Origin: Paenibacillus sp. J23TS9
Lineage (GTDB): Bacteria; Bacillota; Bacilli; Paenibacillales; Paenibacillaceae
NCBI RefSeq assembly: GCF_018403225.1
Contig: NZ_BOSG01000001.1
Span: 1,054,001 to 1,118,000, forward strand
Direction: 5' to 3'
DNA: 64,000 nt
Positions 16,758 through 25,250 of the stretch are shown here, one piece after another. The stretch's first letter is position 1. Each line of letters starts with the position of its first letter. The translations under genes and the position numbers were made by a program. A model generated the notes under the pieces. It searched no databases. It saw only the letters and a list, made by a program, of their open reading frames with translations, and had not been told where the DNA came from.

Positions 16758-17942
16758 ATGAAATACGTGATTTTGGGTAATCTGCCTTGGAAGAGCTTTG
16801 CATATAAAGAGATGCTAAAGCATGTACCTGATGGTGAAACATTTATTTTTATAGGCAATAAGCCGGAGCATGAAAATGAAGAGTGTGATTATACCTTCAT
16901 GAATACGGACATGTGGGAGGTTAATGGGGGCAGCGAATATATTGCTATCGTATGTTCACCTTTCTGGATTCAACAGGCACTTGGCGGCGGATTCAGCAAG
17001 GTGCTTTTTATTATGGACGATTGTCCGGTAGAAGAAGATCAACAAATCTGGAATAAGTACAGCGGCTTATTGGCAGAGGCGTCGGATCTAGTGATAACTC
17101 TTTCTGAAAAGACATATCTGGAACAATCCTTGCGGAGAAGAAATCTGTACTGGTGGGACGGAGATCATGAGGACACGGAAGAGAATCATGCTCTGCTTCA
17201 TTTATTTGTAGAACATGTGGTGCAGGGAAATCCATTGGACGAATTAATGAGAAGGCAGTGGGAGCAAAGAATACAATTGTATTCCCGGTTATATCGTCAG
17301 ATGGGACCGCATGAGACGATCAGCTACCTGCTGGCATCTTATTGGTATTTTCTTGGGGAAACGGGAGCGGCCCAAGCACTTCAGGAATCCTTTGAGATGA
17401 TGCTTCTCAGAGAACATAACGGAACGCTGCATTCACATTACCGTTTCTTTTCAGCTATTGAGATTCAGCAAGGGGAGATAGAACGGGCGGTATATACGTA
17501 TGCAATTACGGCGGTACTGCCGCATGAGAAAGAAACGCTGGCGAGGATGGAGCGTTGGGCTGCCGAAGAACGTCTGGAGCTCTTAAAAGCTGAGCTTTAC
17601 CGCGTAAATGAAGACTACAGAAGAGCAGAAGAAGCTGCTGAAAGGGATGATTCCGAGGCTGCCGCTCATTTTCTCGCAGATATGTATTTGGAGCAATGGA
17701 TGTGGGAGAAGGCGTTGAAAGTGATGGACCGATATCAATTACTATATGAAAATGGAATTTCCAGAGAGCAAGTCAGAGCCATTTTATTATGGACGCGCGG
17801 CCGGAAACATGAGGCGGTATCGGAGCTGCTGCGAGCATCGGTTCAGGATTGGAATATTTTGATATCCTTCGCTGAAACGGATTTGCTCGAGCAGGCATGT
17901 CACCGGTTGAAGGAGAGAGTGAATCATGGATCTGGATCTTAA
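16758..17942 (+). CDS. TPR-like protein of the glycosyltransferase cluster
   Basis: 394 residues, cytoplasmic, not confidently assignable. Residues 1-150 look like an alpha/beta Rossmann-type half (MKYVILGNLPW, KVLFIMDDCPVEED, SDLVITLSEKTYLEQSLRRR), as in the nucleotide-poor half of a GT-B fold. Residues about 170-390 are helical repeats with TPR character (ALQESFEMMLL, AHFLADMYLEQWMWEKALKVMDRYQLL). No complete GT motif is visible. The last 17 bases overlap the next glycosyltransferase gene, so the two are translationally coupled. A sugar-transferase accessory or a divergent transferase are the two options. Confidence 0.65.
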   Translation: MKYVILGNLPWKSFAYKEMLKHVPDGETFIFIGNKPEHENEECDYTFMNTDMWEVNGGSEYIAIVCSPFWIQQALGGGFSKVLFIMDDCPVEEDQQIWNKYSGLLAEASDLVITLSEKTYLEQSLRRRNLYWWDGDHEDTEENHALLHLFVEHVVQGNPLDELMRRQWEQRIQLYSRLYRQMGPHETISYLLASYWYFLGETGAAQALQESFEMMLLREHNGTLHSHYRFFSAIEIQQGEIERAVYTYAITAVLPHEKETLARMERWAAEERLELLKAELYRVNEDYRRAEEAAERDDSEAAAHFLADMYLEQWMWEKALKVMDRYQLLYENGISREQVRAILLWTRGRKHEAVSELLRASVQDWNILISFAETDLLEQACHRLKERVNHGSGS

Positions 17943-18666
17943 GAAACTGCGCAAAACGAAAGGCAACAAGCTCACTGCGATCATGCAGGTACGTAATGAA
18001 GAGGGAAGAATGCTGGAGCAGGTCCTGGAGGATCTGAGCAGCTTTGTGGATGACATCGTGATCGTGGATGATGCCAGCACGGATCAAACCGTTAAAATAT
18101 GCCGGGGATTTCCCAAGGTTGCTCATCTGCTAACGCTGACAAAATCACATTTTGACAGGGAGTGGCTGCTGCGCAAACAGCTCTGGGAGCTTGCATGCTC
18201 AACGGATCCGGACTGGATATTATCCGTAGATGCGGATGAAATATATGAGGACAAAGCCAAAGCTTATATGAGGGATCTGATGGATCAGGATCAGTTTGAC
18301 TGGGTAGGCTTTCGCCTGTTTGACTTTTGGGGAGGTACAACCCATTTCCGGGAAGATGAGCACTGGCAGATACACCGCCGGCACACTCGTACACTTGTCA
18401 GGTACATACCTGGCTATTATTATTTTTATCCGAAAATGGATCATCATGTCCCGCGGCTTCCTCTAAGCTATGCCGCACTCCCCGGATTTCTGGCGGAACT
18501 GCGCGTTAAACATTATGGATGGGCCATCAGCCGCGAGCAGCTTGAGGAGAAATTTGAACGATATATGCAGCGTGATCCGGAAGGGATTTGGGGAGATTTA
18601 CAGCAGTATCAATCCATTTTGGATAAACATCCGACGCTTGTGGAGTGGAGAGAGGAAGACGTATGA
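17926..18666 (+). CDS. Family 2 glycosyltransferase
   Basis: 246 residues with a GT-A fold. It opens with TAIMQVRNEEGRMLEQVL and IVIVDDASTDQT, and the metal-binding DxD lies in ILSVDADEIYEDK near residue 95. The later AELRVKHYGWAISREQLEEK resembles the GT2 members that glycosylate proteins or add single sugars in Firmicutes surface clusters. There is no membrane segment. The gene overlaps its upstream neighbour by 17 bases and the next glycosyltransferase by four (ATGA). It is part of a four-gene plus-strand unit with a methyltransferase at the end. Donor and acceptor are unknown. Confidence 0.88.
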   Translation: MDLDLKKLRKTKGNKLTAIMQVRNEEGRMLEQVLEDLSSFVDDIVIVDDASTDQTVKICRGFPKVAHLLTLTKSHFDREWLLRKQLWELACSTDPDWILSVDADEIYEDKAKAYMRDLMDQDQFDWVGFRLFDFWGGTTHFREDEHWQIHRRHTRTLVRYIPGYYYFYPKMDHHVPRLPLSYAALPGFLAELRVKHYGWAISREQLEEKFERYMQRDPEGIWGDLQQYQSILDKHPTLVEWREEDV

Positions 18667-19793
18667 ATGAAGTCGGCATATTAACCCACAGCTTTGTCGA
18701 TGCATACAACGGCAATATTAATCGTATATACGGCGGAGGATTGGAGCGTTATTTGCATGAAATATGCGGGATTATCGCAGCGCTGGGACGAAAGCCTGTC
18801 ATACATCAGCTCTCTTATTGCGGTGATTTCGAGAAGGAAATCGGACCGGTCCGTGTGCATGGCTATCACTGCAGTCAAGAAGACAGCATTGAGGTGTTTA
18901 ACCGGATGACTGTGGAGGCGAAGGGCCCGCTCATATACTCCAGTTTTATTTGGGAGGCTGTAGAATATCAATCAGGCAGTCTAGGGATATGCCATGGAAT
19001 CAATTGGGACTATCATGCAGCATCGGCTGAACACAAAGCCGCGGTCGGTCGAAATATTCAGCACGCTCTCGGGTATTTGAAAAAAATCGTATCGGTAGAT
19101 TCCCACTTTCTGACCTTTTGCCGAGCGGTTTGCCAATATCCTGACCCGGACCAAATTATGCTGCTTCCTAATGCAGTGGATACCGTATGGTTTACACCTG
19201 GGGCAAAGTGGAGGGGGCTTGAGGAGCATGAAGACCAAATCCGCATCGTCTTTCCGCGGCGCATCAGTCTTGAGAGAGGGATCATCCCGATGATGCTGGT
19301 AGCAGACCGGCTGCTGCGAAATTACCCTCAGGTCCATTTTGAGTTTGCCGGAGAGGTCGTTGAGAGCAATCTGATAACGAAAGCGTTTCGTCAGTGGATG
19401 GACAGCAGTCCTTACCAGGAGCGGATCACTCACCGGAGTTATACCTTTCAAGAGATGAATGAAGCTTATCAGAAAGCGGATATTGCGGTGATTCCAACCA
19501 TTTTTTCCGAAGGGACCTCTTACTCTTGTCTTGAAGCCATGAGCTGCGGTCTGCCGGTTGTAGCAGGGAATGTTGGCGGGTTAAATGATCTCATCATTGA
19601 TGGATATAACGGTTTTTGTGTGTCCCCTACCGAAGAGGAGTTGTATCAGTCCATTGCAGCCTTGGTGGAGAATTCCGAGCTGCGTCATTATGTTGGAGCC
19701 AATGCGAGGGCCGTCGCCCGGGCGTTTGATATCCGCATTTGGAGAGAGAAGTGGAAAGAAATATTGGGCTCCTATCTGGGACTGGAGGTTTGA
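18663..19793 (+). CDS. Family 4 (GT-B) glycosyltransferase
   Basis: 376 residues with two Rossmann-like halves. The C-terminal half carries the retaining GT4 signature, FSEGTSYSCLEAMSCGLPVVAGNVGG near residue 283, with the two Glu spaced by seven residues. The core IRIVFPRRISLERGI near 195 begins the second domain. I use the ATG that overlaps the previous stop as ATGA with AGAGGAAG upstream. No membrane anchor. It probably adds a sugar nucleotide-derived residue in a short surface glycan built with its neighbours. Confidence 0.9.
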   Translation: MNEVGILTHSFVDAYNGNINRIYGGGLERYLHEICGIIAALGRKPVIHQLSYCGDFEKEIGPVRVHGYHCSQEDSIEVFNRMTVEAKGPLIYSSFIWEAVEYQSGSLGICHGINWDYHAASAEHKAAVGRNIQHALGYLKKIVSVDSHFLTFCRAVCQYPDPDQIMLLPNAVDTVWFTPGAKWRGLEEHEDQIRIVFPRRISLERGIIPMMLVADRLLRNYPQVHFEFAGEVVESNLITKAFRQWMDSSPYQERITHRSYTFQEMNEAYQKADIAVIPTIFSEGTSYSCLEAMSCGLPVVAGNVGGLNDLIIDGYNGFCVSPTEEELYQSIAALVENSELRHYVGANARAVARAFDIRIWREKWKEILGSYLGLEV

Positions 19794-19800
19794 GGCGCTC

Positions 19801-20568
19801 ATGGACATGAAAAGGAATGCAGAAACGATCGGAAGAGACCATGAGGAAGGCCAGAAGCATATTTGGGAAAGGCTGTGGAGTAAAGATGTGTCCTACCGCT
19901 GGGATCCTTTAAGTGAGCTGGTGATGAACGCGCTGCTGGAGACAACCGGCCCGTTTGATGGAAAAAGAATGATTGAGGCCGGATCTGGTACAGGTAAAAT
20001 CTCACTCCGATTGGCCATTGAAGGTGCGGAGGTTACGCTGGTCGATTACGCGCTGCAGGCACTGGAACAGTCGAAGCTCGCATTTAGGCTCAAAAATAGA
20101 AATGCTGAATTCATACAGTCTGATATCCGGTCCATGCCGCTTGGCGATAAGGCCTATGATGTATGCTGGAGTGCCGGAGTATTGGAGCATTTTTCGAACG
20201 AAGAAAAGGTGAATATCCTGCAGGAAATGGCCCGTATTACCAAGCCGGGAGGCCATATCGTTGTTCTTGTCCCATACAGCGGCTGTTTGCCTTACCGGAT
20301 GGGTAAATCCTTTGCGGAGCAAGCAGGTTCATGGCCATATGGTGTGGAAATGCCTGTTGAGTCGCTAAAGGATTCATTCAGCAAAGCCGGAATACAGCCG
20401 GTTGAAGAGCGGGAAATCGGATTTTTGGAGAGTTTGGATTTCATTGACTTTATTCCGGATGGTGGCAGTGTCAAAGCATGGTTGAGGCACTGGTACAGCA
20501 GCCTGGAAATAGAAGAGCAGCGGCTGTTTCCAGGCTATCTGCTGCTGACTCATGGCAAAGTTGTCTAG
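19801..20568 (+). CDS. SAM-dependent class I methyltransferase
   Basis: 255 residues. SAM motif I is MIEAGSGTGKISLRLA near residue 59. The acidic ribose-binding residue is in VTLVDYALQALEQS, motif II-like VCWSAGVLEHF is near 122, and a PGG turn (ITKPGGHIVVLVPYSG) is near 144. That is the methyltransferase_11 pattern. I start at the ATG after GAGGCGCTC, seven bases past the stop of the GT4 gene; a second ATG lies two codons later. In glycan clusters such enzymes O-methylate a terminal sugar, which can stop chain growth. This is inference from position. Confidence 0.88.
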   Translation: MDMKRNAETIGRDHEEGQKHIWERLWSKDVSYRWDPLSELVMNALLETTGPFDGKRMIEAGSGTGKISLRLAIEGAEVTLVDYALQALEQSKLAFRLKNRNAEFIQSDIRSMPLGDKAYDVCWSAGVLEHFSNEEKVNILQEMARITKPGGHIVVLVPYSGCLPYRMGKSFAEQAGSWPYGVEMPVESLKDSFSKAGIQPVEEREIGFLESLDFIDFIPDGGSVKAWLRHWYSSLEIEEQRLFPGYLLLTHGKVV

Positions 20569-20579
20569 AAACGTAATGA

Positions 20580-20616
20580 AGCTCCGGTCGAAGGTAAATA
20601 CCTTCTAACCGGAGCT
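20580..20616. terminator. Long hairpin between convergent glycosyltransferase runs
   Basis: AGCTCCGGT pairs with ACCGGAGCT and an inner GAAGGTA pairs with TACCTTC, giving a nearly continuous stem. The minus-strand stop codon lies inside it. U-tracts are weak on both strands, so efficiency is uncertain. Confidence 0.6.
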
Positions 20617-21663
20617 CCCGTATTTCTGCAGAAACTTTTCGATAATGCGTTCCTTGATGAACTCGGCACGATGGCTCCAGCTTTCCGTTCGTGCGATCTC
20701 TTGTCGTGCCTGAATCCATTCAGGGGTACGATCTTTAAGAAGCGCTTCATCCAGATGCCTGAGAAACTGGGCAGGAGAACGGCCAATTCGGACATGCTTC
20801 TGCATGCTGACTTCTGGTAAATCGGTGCTGATCACGGGCAGTCCCGCAGCCATGTATTCATACATTTTGACTGGATTGGCTGCACTCGTTACCTTGCGGA
20901 CCTCAAACGGAATAATGGCTGCATCAAAATGGCTTGCATACAGGGGCAGGCTTTCATACTCCCTGTTTCCCAGCCAATGAACGTTAGGAAGATCAGAAAG
21001 TGAATCAGGTCCACCACATGTAATCTGACCGATGAAAACAAAGGTATATTGAGGGCGTTCCACGGCCAGCATTCGGATTAATGAGTAGTCCAGCCAGGAA
21101 GCGACAGCGCCCCAGAAGCCGATCACGGGCTCCGTTGTGCGACATATCGTACAATCCTTCTCTTCCGGAATCGTTAACGGTGTTTTCTGGACTCCTTGGG
21201 CAAAATGTGTGTAATCCGCTGCATTGCGGACCAGATGTACCTGCGGATGTTTCGGGGCTGCGGAATCGTAAATGATTCGCGAAGCGCAGAGAACGATGTC
21301 AGCAGCCTGAATTTTACGATCCTCCCATACGGCAAAAGGAGCAAACTCCTCCTCTGTTGTGTCAGCCAGGTCGGAGATGACCATACTTGTGTTAAAGCTT
21401 GGGAGGCTATCGACATAAGGGCCGTGCGTGAGCCACATGACATAAGGCTGACTGAGGTTCAATGCCTCGACATCCTGGCATACCGCGAAATGATCGTTGA
21501 GAACGACAAAGGGATGTTCGCGGTCTTGCGTGACATTACAATATATGACGTTAAAGTTAAGCAGGCTCAAATGATAGAGCAGCTGCTGCGGCCGCTGGCG
21601 GTGTACCTGGTAATCAAAGCAAGGGAGATACAGTATGGGCGGCATCGTTAATGGTTCCGGCAT
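20605..21663 (-). CDS. GT4-like glycosyltransferase (TuaH-like)
   Basis: 352 residues of GT-B type. It begins LYLPCFDYQVHRQRPQQLL, a start shared by TuaH-like transferases in which the protein reads a sugar chain holder. It has IGFWGAVASWLDYSLI near residue 177 and the C-terminal nucleotide-binding block NPVKMYEYMAAGLPVISTDLPEV near 264, with the Glu of the E-x7-E region. It starts at ATG behind AAGGAGGATCACCTG and is the last gene of the minus-strand unit DUF6385 protein, three GT2-TPR, this gene. The gap to its upstream neighbour is 24 bases. Product unknown. Confidence 0.85.
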   Translation of the reverse strand: MPEPLTMPPILYLPCFDYQVHRQRPQQLLYHLSLLNFNVIYCNVTQDREHPFVVLNDHFAVCQDVEALNLSQPYVMWLTHGPYVDSLPSFNTSMVISDLADTTEEEFAPFAVWEDRKIQAADIVLCASRIIYDSAAPKHPQVHLVRNAADYTHFAQGVQKTPLTIPEEKDCTICRTTEPVIGFWGAVASWLDYSLIRMLAVERPQYTFVFIGQITCGGPDSLSDLPNVHWLGNREYESLPLYASHFDAAIIPFEVRKVTSAANPVKMYEYMAAGLPVISTDLPEVSMQKHVRIGRSPAQFLRHLDEALLKDRTPEWIQARQEIARTESWSHRAEFIKERIIEKFLQKYGSSG

Positions 21664-21687
21664 CAGGTGATCCTCCTTAAAGGATAG

Positions 21688-23625
21688 TTAAGGGCGCATG
21701 GAAGCAGCTCGGAGCAGCAGCGGTAAGCGAATGCCAGATTTGACAGGAATGGAATACCGGAGTGTTAATTTCTCAGTCAGACAGGCTGCTCTGGCGACCA
21801 GCGCGTAAGTATTGTTGGAATAGCTGCCGAGGTGCATCGCTGCGGCGTCCAGACAAGTGGAAGACGAACATTGTTGTGCAATACTTGCGTAGAGCAGAAT
21901 TTCCTCTAGAGCAGGGATCCGCTGTTTATCACTCGAAAATGATTGTACCCACTGCAAGCACCAAGCATGGAGTACATGAACAGGCGCAGACAGCAGACCT
22001 GCAATGACGGAAGCGGGCAGGGAAGGAGCAGATGAGCGTTCATAAAAAGCCGTGAGCAGCTGCATAACCTGCGGGTAAGCGCGGCACTGGAGAAGGAGCT
22101 GAAGCGCATAGGCGAGTTCTTTTGCGGAAGGGAGTTCATGATTTCGGCCAGAGAGATAAGCATGTATCGTTGTAAGCGGCGAATGGATCAACTGCAGTTG
22201 TTCTTCCACATGGGCTGCAGCATCCGAGTCCTGTGCTTTCCAGGCAGCAGACCATAGATAGGATGTCCAGAAGGGGTCTTCGGGCCAGCTGGATGAGGAG
22301 GCCAGCAGTTCCGTGTATAAGCGGCTGCCTGGCTCTGACGCATATCGTAGCATGATTGTAATCCAAAGCTGCCGTTGCTCAGAGAGCGCTCGTGTCTGTA
22401 TGATGAATTCCAGCCAATCCTCACTGCCTGTATTTAAAGCTGCCGGGATAAGGATATCCAGTTGTTTCTGCAAAATAGAGGTTTTACGGGGAATGATCCA
22501 GTCCAGCATCGAACGCGAGTTTCCAGATAAGAGGGAGCAATGTAGAGCATCAGCCCAAGCCGGCAAATAATCCGGATGATGCAATAAAGTATGCTGGTAA
22601 TGAAAAAGTGCCCGTTCTGGGTGCAGTATTTTCTCTGAAAGCCTGCCTGAGAGCCATGAAGTGCGGTATGTGCCGCTTCCGGCTGTGGAGGAATACATGG
22701 GTTTGGCTTTACCTTGGACAGAGGCTTTTAGCATCCAGTCATATGCTTCGCCGTAGGCTTCTTTCTGTGTGAGCAGTATACCTTTGAGCTCCAGCAAATC
22801 CGTAAAGCCCGGATAGTTTGTTATCCCTTGTTCAGTTATGACTTCAGCTAATTCATAGTGTCCTGTCATATACAGGGCATATGCCGCTTTTAAATATACA
22901 TCGGAAATAAATCCGGATTCCGGGTTCTGTTCATACACGGGTATTAGATGCTTGAGTGATTCTTCGTATTGGCCTTCCTGAAAATACTCCGTTCCCAGCG
23001 CATACCGTAATTGTACATTCAAAGGATCTTTCTGTAGGGAGGCCTGAATAAGCTCGAGATTGCGCAAGTGTTTATTTTTTTGATCAATCTCGGATTGTAG
23101 GTAGCCATAGTGCTTGATTTGTAATGGAGCATACGGAATTGGACGCCGTGTAAGCTCAAGGATGCTCTCCGCAGCGTTTTCATGGATGGCTCCGCGGAAA
23201 CGAAGATTAGGATGGTTCCGGAATAGCCGGCACACGGAATCCGTAAAATAGGCTTCTTCGGAAAATGTATCGTAATAGCTAATTATTGGAATATAAAAGC
23301 CTGCAATGCGGTCGTCACTCGTCAGCATATCAGACAACACATCCGCATCCCAATTATCGGCTTCTTCATCTGCATCAAGAACTAAAATCCAGGAAAACGT
23401 GGCCATATCCAGTACACGGTTTCTAGCCTCAGCAAAATCGTTATTCCATTCCAATTCAATAATACGGGCGCCATATTTCATGGCGATGGACCGGGTATGA
23501 TCTGTGGAACCCGTGTCGCCTATAATGATTTCGGAGACCAGCTCCCGTACGGAACGCAAGCATCGATCCAGATGCTGCTCTTCATTTTTAACGATCATAC
23601 AAAGGGATATGTCTTGGGGCGGCAT
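21688..23625 (-). CDS. GT2-TPR glycosyltransferase (paralogue 3)
   Basis: 645 residues. Residues 1-230 form a GT-A family 2 catalytic domain: ISLCMIVKNEEQHLDRCL, IIIGDTGSTDHT, WNNDFAEARNRVL and the DxD in LVLDADEEADN near residue 92. A helical TPR region follows from about 230 (LRYALGTEYFQEGQYEESL). Residues 330-640 are long, less regular helical repeats. This SunS-like layout is typical of bacterial enzymes that glycosylate proteins or peptides, with TPRs holding the acceptor. Strong ribosome binding site AAAGGAGC. It is paralogous to the two genes upstream of it on the same strand. Confidence 0.9.
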   Translation of the reverse strand: MPPQDISLCMIVKNEEQHLDRCLRSVRELVSEIIIGDTGSTDHTRSIAMKYGARIIELEWNNDFAEARNRVLDMATFSWILVLDADEEADNWDADVLSDMLTSDDRIAGFYIPIISYYDTFSEEAYFTDSVCRLFRNHPNLRFRGAIHENAAESILELTRRPIPYAPLQIKHYGYLQSEIDQKNKHLRNLELIQASLQKDPLNVQLRYALGTEYFQEGQYEESLKHLIPVYEQNPESGFISDVYLKAAYALYMTGHYELAEVITEQGITNYPGFTDLLELKGILLTQKEAYGEAYDWMLKASVQGKAKPMYSSTAGSGTYRTSWLSGRLSEKILHPERALFHYQHTLLHHPDYLPAWADALHCSLLSGNSRSMLDWIIPRKTSILQKQLDILIPAALNTGSEDWLEFIIQTRALSEQRQLWITIMLRYASEPGSRLYTELLASSSSWPEDPFWTSYLWSAAWKAQDSDAAAHVEEQLQLIHSPLTTIHAYLSGRNHELPSAKELAYALQLLLQCRAYPQVMQLLTAFYERSSAPSLPASVIAGLLSAPVHVLHAWCLQWVQSFSSDKQRIPALEEILLYASIAQQCSSSTCLDAAAMHLGSYSNNTYALVARAACLTEKLTLRYSIPVKSGIRLPLLLRAASMRP

Positions 23626-23639
23626 GATGTGCGGCTCCT

Positions 23640-25250
23640 TTATTCGTATTCTTCATACAAAGGCAGCATACGGATAGCACGGCGGATCACGGATTGATGG
23701 GGCTGATCATTCAGAACCTGAAGCAGACGAGTTTCCGTGAAAGAGGTCAGCAAGCGGCTGAAAGACCGTTTTTGATCCGTAAAGGGAGCAGCGGGGGAGG
23801 CATGAAGGGGGGCGAGTAGAGCTTCGACTGATTTCAGCGCGTCTTCTGTTTTTCCGGAATAATAGCTGAACTCGATTTGCTTCATTGGACTCAACACACC
23901 AGTTTCCATAAACGCTCCGGAGTGCTGAAGTTGAGTTCCTTCCGACAGCAGTTTGCAAATGAGCAGCAATGGTTCGTTCTCGGGAGAATCGTTATTTATC
24001 TGAGAATTCTTAAGCAGCATATACGCAGCATGATAACAACGGTTTGCCATGAGCAGCTTGATCATAACGTTCATCTTTTCAGGGGAGTTTATTTTGAAAT
24101 GATCATTCACAAGAGAAGGGATGAGATGCTCCTGAAGATTTGTTTTCATCAACATGATGATTTTATTCAAGGGCAGGCGCATACCCGGTTCAAGCTTGAT
24201 GGTCTCGGCATACCAGTGAATTGCCTGCGCGTCATCTCCGGCATCCTCATACATTTGACCTAGTCCGAGCGTGGACAGGTAAGTTCCGGCTCCGGTTTCA
24301 GTATGATAATACACGGGAGCTGGACCGGATTCGACTGCTTTCAGGAAAGCTCCTTCCGCTTTGATTAACTGCCCCGAAGAGAGATAAACAACGCCCTTCA
24401 GATGATGGAGGTCTGTATAATCTGGATAATGAATAAGTCCTATGCTGCATACAGACACGGCTTCCTCTGCATGACCCAAAGCGAACAGACAACGTGCTTC
24501 GTATTTGAACAGCAGATGGTAGTAGCTGATTTCAGTCGCAGCGAATTGTTTGGCCTGCCTTATATGATGCAGCGCCGAATCATGCTCGTTCATCCGCATG
24601 TATTCCACGGCCATGTTGTAATGATGAAACGGATCCTCGGGTTCGGTCTGCAATGCTTGCTGGAGCAGTTCCACATTTCTGCGGATTTTATCTTTGGCAG
24701 CGACTATACCGCTGCTGTATCCATAATGATGGATTTTGATATTGGTGATGTGAAGCTTTGCAGCGGGGCGATGCTCGGTGATAGAAGCAGCTATTTGTTC
24801 ATGGATTCTTCCGCGGAAACGATGTTCCGGGCGCCGGCGAAACATGCGAAGCAGGGGATTGACGGTAGCGGTTGCAGAGTGGATATGATCGCTGATGTGA
24901 TTTTGCACCTGCAAGAAAAAACCTTCGAATTCCATATGCTTGGCGCACAGATGCAGCTCCGCTATATCATTCGCGTCAAGCTCTTCATCAGCGTCCATAA
25001 ATAGAATCCACGGCCTGCGAGCAAGCTCAATGCCTGCATTCCGGGCTTTGGCAAAATCGCCTTCCCACGGGATTTGAAGAACTTGTGCTCCGAACTGGCG
25101 TGCAATTTGAACCGTATCATCCGTGGAGCCTGTATCGACAACGATGATCTGGTCGACGGCCTTATGAACGCTTTTCAGGCAGCGGGCAAGGTTCGAAGCT
25201 TCATTCCGGACGATCATGCAGAGGGAGATCCCGGTTGCGTTTTTGCTCAT
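23640..25250 (-). CDS. GT2-TPR glycosyltransferase (paralogue 2)
   Basis: 536 residues with the same plan as its neighbours: GT2 domain (GISLCMIVRNEASNLARCL, IIVVDTGSTDDT, WEGDFAKARNAGIEL, DxD in LFMDADEELDAND) over about residues 8-240, then TPRs (HYNMAVEYMRMNEHDSAL, DLHHLKGVVYLSSGQ). I place the start at the ATG behind AAAGGAGATGCATCG; the longer in-frame reading upstream overlaps the neighbouring gene and has no ribosome binding site. The start lies 50 bases inside the 3' end of the upstream gene, so translation is probably coupled. Its stop is 14 bases before paralogue 3. Confidence 0.9.
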   Translation of the reverse strand: MSKNATGISLCMIVRNEASNLARCLKSVHKAVDQIIVVDTGSTDDTVQIARQFGAQVLQIPWEGDFAKARNAGIELARRPWILFMDADEELDANDIAELHLCAKHMEFEGFFLQVQNHISDHIHSATATVNPLLRMFRRRPEHRFRGRIHEQIAASITEHRPAAKLHITNIKIHHYGYSSGIVAAKDKIRRNVELLQQALQTEPEDPFHHYNMAVEYMRMNEHDSALHHIRQAKQFAATEISYYHLLFKYEARCLFALGHAEEAVSVCSIGLIHYPDYTDLHHLKGVVYLSSGQLIKAEGAFLKAVESGPAPVYYHTETGAGTYLSTLGLGQMYEDAGDDAQAIHWYAETIKLEPGMRLPLNKIIMLMKTNLQEHLIPSLVNDHFKINSPEKMNVMIKLLMANRCYHAAYMLLKNSQINNDSPENEPLLLICKLLSEGTQLQHSGAFMETGVLSPMKQIEFSYYSGKTEDALKSVEALLAPLHASPAAPFTDQKRSFSRLLTSFTETRLLQVLNDQPHQSVIRRAIRMLPLYEEYE

